A stretch of DNA of 64,000 nt from Maribacter arenosus (GTDB taxonomy: Bacteria; Bacteroidota; Bacteroidia; Flavobacteriales; Flavobacteriaceae), in contig NZ_JABTCG010000002.1 of assembly GCF_014610845.1 (NCBI RefSeq), forward strand, positions 372,001 through 436,000, written 5' to 3'. Positions 7,530 to 17,085 of the stretch are shown in pieces (within the stretch, counting starts at the first letter, position 1; each line of letters begins with the position of its first letter). The notes under the pieces are model-generated. The model ran no database searches. It saw only the letters and a program-made list of their open reading frames with translations, and had not been told where the DNA came from. The translations under genes and the position numbers were made by a program.

Positions 7530-9500
7530 ATGAACAAAGTACTTAAAAAAATACTGAAATGGTCAGCCGGCATTTTGGGGGTACTTCTTCTATTGGTACT
7601 ATTGGCTTACGGCATTTTTTATGTAAAAGCTACAATTGCCTCAAATAAAAATCTTGCACTTTTAGGGCCAGAGGCAAAAGAGCTAACCAAAAACGGGGTA
7701 GCGTTTAGGGACCTGAACAAAAATGGGAAGATGGACGTTTACGAGCACCCCAACGCCCCTATTGAAGATAGGGTAGAAGATCTGGTGGGCCAAATGACGC
7801 TTGAGGAAAAGGCCGGTTCCATGTTCATTACCATGATCGGCACAACGGACGATGGAGAGCCGTTGGAAAAACCTTTTTTGTCTTCTGACATTATCAATAT
7901 CATGATGGCCTTCGCCCTGCCCTCAAATTCCGAAATGATTGTCAAACAAAAAATGAACAGTTTTAATACGCTGGCCTCCTTGGACGCTGACTTAATGGCA
8001 AAGTACAATAATAGGATACAAAAAATGGCGGAACGCATGCGGTTGGGAATTCCCATCACCATTGCTACCGATCCCCGGCACGGTACGGAAAACAATCCGG
8101 GTGCTGCCCTATTTACACCTGCATTTTCTCAATGGCCATCTTCCCTTGGTCTGGCCGCCACGCGTGATACAGTTCTGGTAAGGGAATTCGGGGATATCGC
8201 TAGACAAGAATATTTGGCCACAGGGTTCAGATTGGCCTTGCATCCCATGGCAGATCTGGCCACAGAGCCGAGATGGGGCCGGATTAATGGAACTTTTGGG
8301 GAGGATGCACAGCTCTCTGCCGATATGACAAAGGCCTATGTGCTTGGTTTCCAAGGTGATTCATTATCCACAACAAGCGTTGCATGCATGACCAAACACT
8401 TTTCGGGGGGAGGGCCTCAAAAAGATGGTGAGGACGCCCATTTTAGATATGGCAAGGATCAAGTCTATCCCGGAAATAATTTCGATTATCACCTTATACC
8501 ATTTATAGATGGCGCATTTGAGGCCAATACGGCACAGATCATGCCTTATTATGGGATTCCGGTCGATCAAACTTCGGAAAATACGGCATTCGCGTTCAAC
8601 AAGGACATAATTACCACCCTGTTAAGGGACTCCCTGAACTTCGAGGGCGTGGTATGCACCGATTGGAACATAATCACCGAATCCTTTCTTGGGGAACCAC
8701 GTGGTTGGGGTGTTGACGGCCTTAACGTAAAAGAAAAGGTAAAAAAGGTTCTGGATGCAGGATGTGACCAATTCGGGGGAGAAAATGTTCCGGAGGTAGT
8801 GGTTGAGCTTGTAGAAGAAGGTGCGATACCCGAAGCTCGCCTCGATGTGTCCGTAAAACGCATTATGCGCGATAAATTTAGGTTGGGGCTTTTTGATAAC
8901 CCTTATGTAGATGTTACCGCTGCGTCCCAAATTGCTGGGAAGGGAGAATTTAAGAAAAAGGGGTTCGAGGCACAGCAGAAATCGGCAATACTGCTCAAAA
9001 ATGACAATATATTGCCCTTAAAAAAAGGCGTCAAAATTTATGCCGAGGGCATGTTGAACCCAAATATCCTGAATTCTTACGGAACGGTCGTTAACGATAT
9101 AAACGATGCCGATGTTGTGATAAAGCGCATTGCTTCTCCCTATGAACCTAGAAACAGCAGTTTTATGGAAAGTTTTTTCCATCAGGGCCGCTTGTATTTT
9201 GATGATACTGAAAAAAAAGAAATTCTGGATGTTGTTAACAAAAAACCATCCGTAGTAGTTATAAATCTTGAGCGCCCCATCATATTGACGGAGATTAACG
9301 ATGCATCCGATGCATTGATGGCCGACTTTGGAACGACCGATGAGGCCTTAGCACCCCTGCTTTTTGGCAAAGTTGCCCCAAATGGCAAATTACCTTTTGA
9401 ACTTCCATCGTCCTGGAAAGCCGTTGAAGACCAATTTGAAGATGTTCCATACGATTCCAAGGATCCACTTTATCCCTTTGGCTTTGGTTTAACATACTAG
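7530..9500 (+). CDS. Glycoside hydrolase family 3 (beta-glycosidase), membrane-anchored
   Basis: 656 residues. One N-terminal membrane segment (about 11-33) is followed by a GH3 (beta/alpha)8 domain and an alpha/beta sandwich domain. Seen: 'PRHGTENNPGAALFTP', the substrate-binding 'MTKHF' (K289-H290), and the nucleophile region 'FEGVVCTDWNI' with D378. The second domain carries 'AQQKSAILLKNDNILPL' and ends 'YPFGFGLTY' without the C-terminal fibronectin-III-like domain present in many GH3 enzymes. GH3 members remove terminal beta-linked sugars from oligosaccharides. The anchor puts it at the periplasmic face. Its gene heads a GH3-receptor-sulfatase cluster (35 bp to the next gene), implying use on a sulfated glycan. 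The exact sugar is unknown. Confidence 0.92.
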   Translation: MNKVLKKILKWSAGILGVLLLLVLLAYGIFYVKATIASNKNLALLGPEAKELTKNGVAFRDLNKNGKMDVYEHPNAPIEDRVEDLVGQMTLEEKAGSMFITMIGTTDDGEPLEKPFLSSDIINIMMAFALPSNSEMIVKQKMNSFNTLASLDADLMAKYNNRIQKMAERMRLGIPITIATDPRHGTENNPGAALFTPAFSQWPSSLGLAATRDTVLVREFGDIARQEYLATGFRLALHPMADLATEPRWGRINGTFGEDAQLSADMTKAYVLGFQGDSLSTTSVACMTKHFSGGGPQKDGEDAHFRYGKDQVYPGNNFDYHLIPFIDGAFEANTAQIMPYYGIPVDQTSENTAFAFNKDIITTLLRDSLNFEGVVCTDWNIITESFLGEPRGWGVDGLNVKEKVKKVLDAGCDQFGGENVPEVVVELVEEGAIPEARLDVSVKRIMRDKFRLGLFDNPYVDVTAASQIAGKGEFKKKGFEAQQKSAILLKNDNILPLKKGVKIYAEGMLNPNILNSYGTVVNDINDADVVIKRIASPYEPRNSSFMESFFHQGRLYFDDTEKKEILDVVNKKPSVVVINLERPIILTEINDASDALMADFGTTDEALAPLLFGKVAPNGKLPFELPSSWKAVEDQFEDVPYDSKDPLYPFGFGLTY

Positions 9501-9534
9501 ACAATCAATTAAAAATCAACTAAAAACAAACAAT

Positions 9535-12264
9535 ATGAAAACAATTGAAAAAATTAAATACCCGGCCGTCGGAAATTCGTTGGTCAAATCATTTAAGGCA
9601 ATACTTACATTATTGGTGGTCTTGGTCTGTTCCCTCGTCGCTCAAGCTAACGTAAACAATTTGAATTCTTTAGTAAGTAAGAATCTCAACATTGAAAAAA
9701 TTTCCTTTCAGGAAAGAAAAATTACCGGGGTCGTCAAAGACGAACAAGGTAACCCTATATTTGGCGCCAATGTGCTCATCAAGGATACTACCATAGGGAC
9801 CGCGACGGATTTTGACGGTAAGTTCGAGTTGAACAACATACCTGATGGATCTGTAGTAATAACAATAAGTTATCAAGGTTTCGCCACACAAGAACAAGAG
9901 GTGGATTTTGCGACTGGCGAAAACGTCGAACTTGATATAAATTTAAGGGAAGATGCGTTAGGCCTGGATGAAGTCGTCGTTACCGGTGCCACAAACCCTA
10001 GAAAAAAAATAGAATCCAGTGTGGCCATTACTACGGTAGGGGTCAAAGAAATAGAAGAACGGGTGGTCAGGAACAGTGCCGACCTATTAAAGGCGGTACC
10101 TGGACTATGGGTCGAAAGTTCAGGCGGTGACGGACCCGGCAATGTTAGTGTACGGGGTTTTCCGGCTGCCGGTTATACCTTCGTAGGCGTTATGGAAGAT
10201 GGTTTGCCAGTAGTGCAGGCCGGATACGTCACTACGATCTCGCCAGATCAGTTTTTCAAGGCCGATGCCACTTTAAAAAGAGTGGAAGCAATTCGTGGTG
10301 GTACCGCACCCATAGTGATGCAGGGTGCGGCAGGTGCCGTTATCAACAATATCACCAAAACCGGTTCAGAAAATTTTCAGGGACTGGCGAAGGCAACCTA
10401 CAGCCCGGTTCAGGATTTGTATCGAATGGACTTAAACTTGGGAGGCCCTGTCTCCGATAATCTATATTATAATGTCGGAGGATTTTTAAGAAGCGACGTG
10501 GGTGTTTATGATTATGGGTACGCAGCAAACAAAGGGGGACAGTTCAAAGGAAATTTGTTAAAAACATTTGAAAAGGGATCTTTGAAACTATATACCAAAT
10601 ACATAAATGACAATGTTAACTGGAATCTGCCGACACCATATATTTTCAAACGAAACGGGGATTTAGGCGAAATACCGGGTTTCGATATCCAAAACGATGG
10701 AAGTGCCATAGGGAAGGTGGATACAGAATATAGCTATACCATGCCGAGCGGCAGGACCGTAAGCAGGGATTTAAAAGACGGGTTTTCTACAAATTTGATA
10801 TCGGGAGGTTTGCAGTTCAAATATGATCTAGGCAACCGGTGGACGCTAAAGAATAACTTTAGGATAGACGATATTAAATACAATACCGATTTGGACATAA
10901 GCGTGGGAATATCGGAATTGGATCCGGACACGGACTACTATTACACCGATGGTACACAAGTTCAAAATGTGGCCGACCTCAATCGAAATGGATTGGGACT
11001 GAACGGTGTGATAGCCAATGGAAATGCTTATTACAGAAATATAATAGATAGATTGGAGTTCACGAAATTCGGGGATAAAAACAGTCTTTCCCTCGGTTTT
11101 GAATTCTTTAACTTTAAAATAAACAATGAGGGATCCAGTGCCTTGATCCTTAAGGAAGTAACCAATGCGCCAAGATTATTGATTGCCGGTAACCCGAATG
11201 CGCCGGCATTGACACCCACGGCCTTGTTGGCCCCTTCGGGAGTTACTAGAAGTAGGGGCGATGAAAACACCTACTCCTTTTTTGTCACGGATGAATATAC
11301 CGTATCGGATAAATTAAGAATAGATGCCGGTTTCCGGTATGATTATAAATCTTTGTCGGGAACCGTTGCCAGTAGGGAAGGAAGCCCCGTATTCGCCGGT
11401 GGTTCGGGTTTTGTCTTAGGGGATGATATTCCATTTGAGGACTCCAGGGGAAGCTGGGTACTTTCTGCGGGGCTAAATTACAAATTCAATGAAAACTTTG
11501 CCCTGTTCGCTAGGGGCAGTAGAGGATACAATGGCATCAAGGTCGGGGATTACACGGCCGACGGGGCCGATATCGAAAACCTAAAGTCACTTGACGATAG
11601 AACCATATATCAATTTGAGGGAGGTTTAAAATATAATTCGCCTCGTTTTGCAATATTTTCTTCGTTGATTTACGCCAAAGTAAATGATTTAATCAAGCCT
11701 TTGACGATTCCTGCAGCCAACGGCACCTTAACGACAATCCAGCAGTTTGTATCGTCAAGGACTATTTCCGCTGAAATCGAAGCATTTTATAGGGCAACCG
11801 ACAACCTGTCCTTCAGATTGATCTCTACGGTCCAAGATCCCATTTATACCGATTTGAGCTTCGTGGCCCCTGAAGGAACAATTGTGGAGGGCCAAGAATT
11901 TGACTGGAGCGGTAATGTCGCCGAAAGGGTGCCAAAGTTTACGGGAGATTTGACCGCATCGTACAACATTAAAAAATTGGAGACTTTTCTTGGCGTCAGG
12001 TATTACTCCAGTCGTTGGTCGACCCAAGCCAACAATGTGCTCTTGGAAGATTATTCGGAGTTTTACCTGGGCGCGGGGTATCAGATACTCAGTAACTTGA
12101 AATTCTCCGTTACGGCGGCCAACCTGTTCAGTACGGTCGCTTTGGAAGAAGGCAATACCAGGGGCGATCAGTTCCTCGACCTCAATGCTGCCGATGGAAC
12201 CCCCAGATTGGGAAGGCGTAACTTGCCATTTACGGTCTTCACCAACCTTACGTTCAATTTTTGA
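9535..12264 (+). CDS. TonB-dependent outer-membrane receptor (carbohydrate locus)
   Basis: 909 residues. A signal-like hydrophobic segment (~20-40) is followed by a carboxypeptidase-regulatory-like domain ('ITGVVKDEQGNPIFGANVLI', ~60-145), a plug domain ('LLKAVPGLWVESSGGDGPGN' through 'EAIRGGTAPIVMQGAAGAVI') and a beta-barrel ending in 'LPFTVFTNLTFNF' with the terminal aromatic residue of outer-membrane proteins. Such receptors import ligands with energy from TonB-ExbBD. No SusD-type lipoprotein gene is adjacent, so it is not a standard SusC/SusD pair. The location between a GH3 enzyme and a sulfatase suggests uptake of a sulfated oligosaccharide (inference). Confidence 0.9.
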   Translation: MKTIEKIKYPAVGNSLVKSFKAILTLLVVLVCSLVAQANVNNLNSLVSKNLNIEKISFQERKITGVVKDEQGNPIFGANVLIKDTTIGTATDFDGKFELNNIPDGSVVITISYQGFATQEQEVDFATGENVELDINLREDALGLDEVVVTGATNPRKKIESSVAITTVGVKEIEERVVRNSADLLKAVPGLWVESSGGDGPGNVSVRGFPAAGYTFVGVMEDGLPVVQAGYVTTISPDQFFKADATLKRVEAIRGGTAPIVMQGAAGAVINNITKTGSENFQGLAKATYSPVQDLYRMDLNLGGPVSDNLYYNVGGFLRSDVGVYDYGYAANKGGQFKGNLLKTFEKGSLKLYTKYINDNVNWNLPTPYIFKRNGDLGEIPGFDIQNDGSAIGKVDTEYSYTMPSGRTVSRDLKDGFSTNLISGGLQFKYDLGNRWTLKNNFRIDDIKYNTDLDISVGISELDPDTDYYYTDGTQVQNVADLNRNGLGLNGVIANGNAYYRNIIDRLEFTKFGDKNSLSLGFEFFNFKINNEGSSALILKEVTNAPRLLIAGNPNAPALTPTALLAPSGVTRSRGDENTYSFFVTDEYTVSDKLRIDAGFRYDYKSLSGTVASREGSPVFAGGSGFVLGDDIPFEDSRGSWVLSAGLNYKFNENFALFARGSRGYNGIKVGDYTADGADIENLKSLDDRTIYQFEGGLKYNSPRFAIFSSLIYAKVNDLIKPLTIPAANGTLTTIQQFVSSRTISAEIEAFYRATDNLSFRLISTVQDPIYTDLSFVAPEGTIVEGQEFDWSGNVAERVPKFTGDLTASYNIKKLETFLGVRYYSSRWSTQANNVLLEDYSEFYLGAGYQILSNLKFSVTAANLFSTVALEEGNTRGDQFLDLNAADGTPRLGRRNLPFTVFTNLTFNF

Positions 12265-12370
12265 GAATTTCAAAATAAAATGGCCATCATACCACATTGT
12301 GGCGAAAAAGGTTTAAAGTGATCATGTGGAAATTGAATAGGTTGGACTCAATATTATAATTTAAGTAAGC

Positions 12371-14119
12371 GTGACAAAAAAAAGAAAGATTTTAAAATGG
12401 GTGCTTTGGGTTTTCATCGCCATTATTGGATTAGTCGGTATTGGAATAATCTATATGTATGCCTCTTCCTTTAGCCTAGGTACTTGGGACTATGATTCAA
12501 AACAGGTAGTGAGCAACGATCTTCCCGAGCGCCCCAACATTTTATTCCTTGTTGCGGAAGATATGAGCGATAGGGTCGGTGCCTTTGGCGATCCTCTGGC
12601 GCAAACGCCGAATATCGATAGATTGGCGGCCAAAGGGGTAAGGTTTCCCAATACCTTTACGACCGCGGGGGTTTGCTCGCCCAGTAGGGCGGGGCTAATA
12701 CTGGGTATGAACCAAATTTCAACCGGCACGCAGCATATGCGTACGTCCAACAGGCCAAATGGAGGGTATCAAAGTGTCCCGCCTGCCGAAGTCAAGGCGT
12801 TCCCCGAACTGCTTCGTGCTGCCGGGTACTATACATTCAATACGGCCAAAGAAGATTACCAGTTCAGTGGTGCAATGCCTGGATCCGGACCTTTTACCAT
12901 TTGGGACGCATTCAATGATAGTCAACTTTGGCGTAACCGAAGGAATGATCAGCCATTTTTTGGGATGATGAATTTCATGGAAACGCATGAGACAGGGCTT
13001 TTTACCCCTTTGGGAAACAAACCGAATAGCCTTACCCATTTTGCCATGCAACTTATTAGACCGGCCATGGTAATGGCTACCAATGGAGAAGAGGTGGACC
13101 CCTCGGATGTCAAGCTGCCACCGTATTATCCAGATACACCAGTTGTAAGAGCAGACATCGCACGTTTTTATTCAAATATAAATGCAATGGACAAGGTTGT
13201 CGGTGATGTTTTGGATAGACTCGAAAAAGACGGACTGGCTTCTTCGACCATTGTAATATGGACTACGGATCATGGTGATTGTTTGCCAAGGGCAAAACGA
13301 GATCTTTACGATTCGGGCATAAAAGTACCAATGGTTATTTATTGGCCTGAAGCATATCGACCAAAGAATATGAAACCGGGAACGGTAGATAATCGTTTGG
13401 TAAGCTTTGTTGACCTTGCACCCACATTTTTGGGTATCGCTAAGGCCAGTAAGCCAGATTATTTACAGGGATTTGATATTGAAAACGATACAATGCCCAG
13501 ATCTTATGTTTATGCCGCCCGTGATAGGATCGACGAGATCGATGACCGCCAACGGGCGGTAAGGGACCATCGTTTTAAATACATCAGGAGTTGGTATCCT
13601 GAACAGGCCGAAGGTTTTCATTTGGCATTTAGGGATAACCTGGAAATTATGAGGGAAATGTGGAGATTAAAAGCCGAAGGAAAATTAAATGCCGATCAAT
13701 TAAAATGGTTTGAAGCTCCAGGTGAAGAACGCTTGTACGATATTCAAAATGACCCTTTCGAATTGCATGATCTTAGCAACGATACCGTTTATAGTTCAGA
13801 TCTAAAGCACATGAGGAATGCATTGGATGAATGGCTACAAAATATCGGTGATTGGAGCGACGTCCCAGAGGATGAAATGGTCAAACGATTTCAACCTCAG
13901 GGTCATCAAGAAGAAACCCCCATACCTAAAATCTCGGTACGAAACGGCAAAATTATGATTACCTCAGAAGAAATTGGCGCCTCGATCGGATATCAAATAA
14001 ACAACGGTCCCTGGTTACTCTATACTGCACCATTCACTACTGAGGAAAAAGGAAAGATTACTGCCAAGGCAGTGCGTTATGGGTGGGAAGAAAGCGAGGA
14101 GGTTAGTTTCGATTTATAG
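12371..14119 (+). CDS. Type I (formylglycine) sulfatase with C-terminal beta-sandwich
   Basis: 582 residues from a GTG start; an in-frame TAA just upstream (12362) rules out a longer protein. It has an N-terminal membrane anchor (~9-29), then the alkaline-phosphatase-like sulfatase fold. The maturation motif is C102-S-P-S-R, where C102 would be converted to formylglycine. Metal-site residues are visible at 'VAEDMS' (E63-D64) and 'TTDHGDCLPRAKRDLYDSGI', and the latter resembles sulfamidase-like S1 sulfatases. The last ~70 residues look like a CHB_HEX_C-type beta-sandwich ('GYQINNGPWLLYTAPFTTEE'). It probably removes sulfate from a glycan for the GH3/TonB receptor locus. The maturase is not in the window. 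Confidence 0.9.
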   Translation: MTKKRKILKWVLWVFIAIIGLVGIGIIYMYASSFSLGTWDYDSKQVVSNDLPERPNILFLVAEDMSDRVGAFGDPLAQTPNIDRLAAKGVRFPNTFTTAGVCSPSRAGLILGMNQISTGTQHMRTSNRPNGGYQSVPPAEVKAFPELLRAAGYYTFNTAKEDYQFSGAMPGSGPFTIWDAFNDSQLWRNRRNDQPFFGMMNFMETHETGLFTPLGNKPNSLTHFAMQLIRPAMVMATNGEEVDPSDVKLPPYYPDTPVVRADIARFYSNINAMDKVVGDVLDRLEKDGLASSTIVIWTTDHGDCLPRAKRDLYDSGIKVPMVIYWPEAYRPKNMKPGTVDNRLVSFVDLAPTFLGIAKASKPDYLQGFDIENDTMPRSYVYAARDRIDEIDDRQRAVRDHRFKYIRSWYPEQAEGFHLAFRDNLEIMREMWRLKAEGKLNADQLKWFEAPGEERLYDIQNDPFELHDLSNDTVYSSDLKHMRNALDEWLQNIGDWSDVPEDEMVKRFQPQGHQEETPIPKISVRNGKIMITSEEIGASIGYQINNGPWLLYTAPFTTEEKGKITAKAVRYGWEESEEVSFDL

Positions 14120-14180
14120 AATCCTTATCAAATAACATATAACAGTACCGTAGGTATCGGTTGCAAGCACCAAATCGATA

Positions 14181-14566
14181 ATGAAAAAGCTCTTGTACTA
14201 TACATTTTTTTTGTCCTGCCAGTATTTTCCCAGCAAGAACAACTAATTATTATTTGGATAACCTGTGAAGACATTTCGCCCTATATTGGAGCCTTTGGAA
14301 ACTCCCTCGTAAAAACACCTAATATCGATCAATTGGCAAGTGAGGGGGTGAAGTATACCAAGGCCTATACAACTGCGAGGGGGTGTTCTCCAAGTCGATC
14401 GTCAATTATAACGGGGATGTATCCTACCTCGATAGGCACGCAGCATATGTGAACTCAGGCAATAGACCCCAGGCTCATGGGAGAAGGTGTCCCCAATTAT
14501 TCCGCCGTAATGTATGTCAAGGCATTCCCAGAATATTTAAGAAAAAAAGGATATTACACAACCAAA
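14181..14566 (+). pseudogene. Broken second sulfatase
   Basis: After an ATG and signal-like start at 14181, the frame shifts in a T-run (near 14205) and then reads 'ITCEDISPYIGAFGNSLVKT', 'YTTARGCSPSRSSIITGM' and 'GTQHM' before a stop at 14450. Further shifts restore 'VKAFPEYLRKKGYYTTKT'. This is the N-terminal third of a sulfatase like its upstream neighbour, with the CxPSR motif still present. The rest of the gene is missing: from about 14567 the sequence belongs to a different gene on the opposite strand. Confidence 0.85.
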
Positions 14567-15083
14567 ACTGACAGACCATAAAGAGACATCAGCTTTATAG
14601 GTTATTGTACGATACGTATCCTGAAGTTGCCCCGTTTTTGACAACAAATGGAAGAGCATTTTTAAACCTGCTTATTGAAAGGAACGGGGTTGATTCGTTT
14701 TTTCATTACCAGCTTTCTTTTGACCCACTATAAGAAAGACTAAATCTTCGTGTTTGATAAAGGCATTACCTGCGGTTACGATATAGTTGAAACCGATGTC
14801 TTTTAGTGCTTTAGTAGCGTTTTTCGATAAAGTCAGCAATAACGATAATAGGTCGGTCGCTTTGCCTCTTTAATTGTTCCAACTGGGAAAGTATCAAACC
14901 TCGATTCGACGTTCTTATTTTAGATTTGGACTCAACAATGAATTGTTGTCCTTTAATAGTTAGTATCGCTTCGTAATCCTCTTCCCTACTATTTATTTCA
15001 ATGGGAATATGGATAAGTTGCTCTAGCTTAGAGGTGGCCTCATAAATAACGTCATTGTTAGGATTCATGTTTTTAATGTTCAT
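14567..15083 (-). pseudogene. AbiEi-family type IV antitoxin, frameshifted and truncated
   Basis: From the ATG at 15083 (or 15113) the frame reads 'NDVIYEATSKLEQLIHIPIE', 'FIVESKSKIRTSNRGLILSQ' and 'RPIIVIADFI', then shifts near 14815. The other frame continues 'TKALKDIGFNYIVTAGNAFI' and 'QKKAGNEKTNQPRSFQ', meets a TAA at 14672, and goes on in the same frame as 'AGLKMLFHLLSKTGQLQDTY' and 'ADVSLWSVS'. This order (a core with 'GNAFIK', then a winged helix) matches AbiEi-type antitoxins. The stop probably replaces a glutamate codon. The 3' end is lost at the junction with the sulfatase remnant. No AbiEii toxin is adjacent. Confidence 0.75.
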
Positions 15084-15305
15084 TATTCTAAAATGTTCAT
15101 TGACAATGAACAATCATATTTAGTGAACAATCTGAAGTAAACCAAATGTTATTTAAGTCTAAAAACAATTTGGGATTGAATAAAATTGTTTCAAAACCGA
15201 TTTAGATTCGTGAGAGAATTACTCATGAACTTGGAATTAACCTGAGTTTTGAAGAATAATAGATCAGATACCATATTAAAAAAAGCACGCCAAAAGCACG
15301 CCATT

Positions 15306-15341
15306 AAATAAAAATGGCAGCTACATTTTCATGTAACTGCC
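15306..15341 (-). terminator. Terminator downstream of tRNA-Asn
   Basis: On the minus strand an 11-bp stem closed by GGCAG/CTGCC (15316-15341) with a GAAA tetraloop is followed by a T-rich run. It lies just after the 3' end of the tRNA gene. Confidence 0.75.
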
Positions 15342-15352
15342 TGATTTTGAAG

Positions 15353-15426
15353 CTCCCCCTCTTGGACTCGAACCAAGGACCCTCTGATTAACAGTCAGAT
15401 GCTCTAACCAACTGAGCTAAGGAGGA
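15353..15426 (-). tRNA. tRNA-Asn (anticodon GTT)
   Basis: A 74-nt cloverleaf on the minus strand. The acceptor stem is TCCTCCT/AGGGGGA with a G discriminator, the D-arm TAGCTCAGTTGGTTAGAGCA, the anticodon stem-loop CTGACTGTTAATCAG with anticodon GTT, and the T-arm CTTGGTTCGAGTCCAAG. CCA is not encoded. A tRNA gene next to a zone of broken genes is a classic landing site for integrating elements. Confidence 0.95.
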
Positions 15427-15506
15427 ATATGTATATTTTACAGTCTTTTTTTGACTTTTAACCCTCTTTAATCCTATGCCGGTCAATGTGAAGCTCAGTT
15501 CTGAGC

Positions 15507-15526
15507 CCTGCCTGCCGGCAGGCAGG
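15507..15526. repeat. Perfect 20-bp GC-rich palindrome
   Basis: CCTGCCTGCCGGCAGGCAGG is its own reverse complement and far more GC-rich than its surroundings. It is followed by TAAGGAGGAATTA, which echoes the TAAGGAGGAATAT flanking the tRNA-Asn 5' end. It could be a dispersed REP-like element or an attachment-site trace. Only one copy was noticed in the window. Confidence 0.6.
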
Positions 15527-15614
15527 TAAGGAGGAATTAATGTTACTTTAACTGCTTAAAGCGGGTGCAAATATAAAAGTTTTTTCAAATACGCCCAACA
15601 AAAAAATGCATTCT

Positions 15615-16970
15615 CTATTTAAATAACCATTTGTATAAATCATTGCCGTTTGCAAAAAGCAATAACGCGATCAAAATTAGGAAACCGATCATTTGGGCGG
15701 TCTCTAAAAATTTATCGCTTGGTTTTCTTCCCGTAACCATTTCGTACAACAAGAATGTCACGTGACCTCCATCTAATGCGGGGATGGGCAAGATGTTCAT
15801 AAAGGCAAGGATAATAGAAATGAATGCGGTGGTATTCCAAAAAACCGGCCAGTCCCAACTTTCAGGGAAAAGTCCCCCTATGGCAGCAAAACCGCCTACC
15901 TCCTTATAGGCCCCGGTATCTGGATTGAAGATTTTCTTCATTCCCTTGATGTAATCATTTAGGGTCTTAACGCCTTTATCTATTCCTGCAGGTATGGACT
16001 CTAAAAATGTATATTCCCTAGTCTCAATATCAAAATAACCTTTTTCGGCAATCTCTTTCATTGTCAAAGCGCCCAAGGCTACCCCTAAAACACCTTCGTC
16101 ACTTACTTTTGCCTGTAGCGATTCAATACTACCCCCAGGCCTTCTTACCGTAACTATGACATCTTTCCCCTTGTTTTCTTCCAGTATCGGTGTAGCCTCG
16201 TCTAAATAGGTTACACTTATATCATTGATTTTGATGACCTCATCAAATTCCCGAAAATCGACCCCCTTATTAATTGAACCCTTCGACAGTCCCTTTATAA
16301 TAAAAGGAACCCTAAGGTTTAAGAATCGTACCTTATCCCTATCCTCAGAAAGAGTAGCGATAAAATCGACAGGGATCTCTTGTTCAAAGGTCCTACCGTC
16401 CCGAACAATAGTCATAGTCTCACCATAAACGATTTCTGGTAAGATGTTTCTAAAAAATTCAATTTTATTGCCATCAACGGCCAAAATCTTATCTCCCGTT
16501 TGCACCCCGAGTTTATCCCCAAGCGTCTTTTCAGTAACCCAAAAACCATCCTTTAAACTATCGGCAGGTATATATTCGTCCCCATAGGCAAAAGCCAATC
16601 CCACATAAATGATGACCGCCAATATAAAGTTTACCGTTACCCCACCTAACATAATGATCAAACGTTGCCAAGCCGGTTTACTGCGAAACTCCCATTCTTT
16701 GGGTTCTTCCTTCATCGCCTCGGTATCCATGCTCTCATCGATCATACCGGCAATCTTTACATACCCCCCTAAAGGCAACCAACCGATACCATAAACGGTT
16801 TCACCGATTTTTTTCTTGAACAATGAAAATTTGATATCAAAAAATAGGTAGAATTTTTCTACCCTTGTCTTGAAAATCTTGGCAGGAATAAAATGTCCCA
16901 ACTCATGGAGCACGATCAATAAGGACAGGCTTAAAAAGAATTGTATGACTTGTATAACAATAGGACTCAT
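15615..16970 (-). CDS. rseP: Site-2 zinc protease RseP (regulated intramembrane proteolysis)
   Basis: 451 residues, a usual length. The zinc motif is in the first membrane segment ('LHELGHF', H22-E23-xx-H26), and the third metal ligand is in 'LPIPALDGGHV' near residue 400. Between them lie PDZ-like domains (about 140-220 and 220-300). The family cleaves membrane-embedded anti-sigma factors and signal-peptide remnants. No anti-sigma or sigma gene is adjacent, so its substrates are not indicated. It is divergent from the SCO gene, with a clear promoter for the latter between them. In many bacteria rseP neighbours dxr or bamA; neither is present here. Confidence 0.95.
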   Translation of the reverse strand: MSPIVIQVIQFFLSLSLLIVLHELGHFIPAKIFKTRVEKFYLFFDIKFSLFKKKIGETVYGIGWLPLGGYVKIAGMIDESMDTEAMKEEPKEWEFRSKPAWQRLIIMLGGVTVNFILAVIIYVGLAFAYGDEYIPADSLKDGFWVTEKTLGDKLGVQTGDKILAVDGNKIEFFRNILPEIVYGETMTIVRDGRTFEQEIPVDFIATLSEDRDKVRFLNLRVPFIIKGLSKGSINKGVDFREFDEVIKINDISVTYLDEATPILEENKGKDVIVTVRRPGGSIESLQAKVSDEGVLGVALGALTMKEIAEKGYFDIETREYTFLESIPAGIDKGVKTLNDYIKGMKKIFNPDTGAYKEVGGFAAIGGLFPESWDWPVFWNTTAFISIILAFMNILPIPALDGGHVTFLLYEMVTGRKPSDKFLETAQMIGFLILIALLLFANGNDLYKWLFK

Positions 16971-17085
16971 TAATAATTTCTAAAATTGAACGCACAAAAG
17001 TACACTTTTACAAGGTCTTATAAAAAGAAACTACAATACCGGCTTCCTTTTTATGAAATATTTAGCAGCTATTGCTTCCCTACTA

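Noticed and set aside
9535-12264. SusC of a SusC/SusD pair
   Set aside because: No SusD-like gene is adjacent; the next gene is a sulfatase. Called a plain TonB receptor.
14580-14732. Plus-strand open stretch 'LLYDTYPEVAPFLTTNGRAF'
   Set aside because: It is the complement of the AbiEi winged-helix pseudogene, which gives a family-consistent reading on the minus strand.
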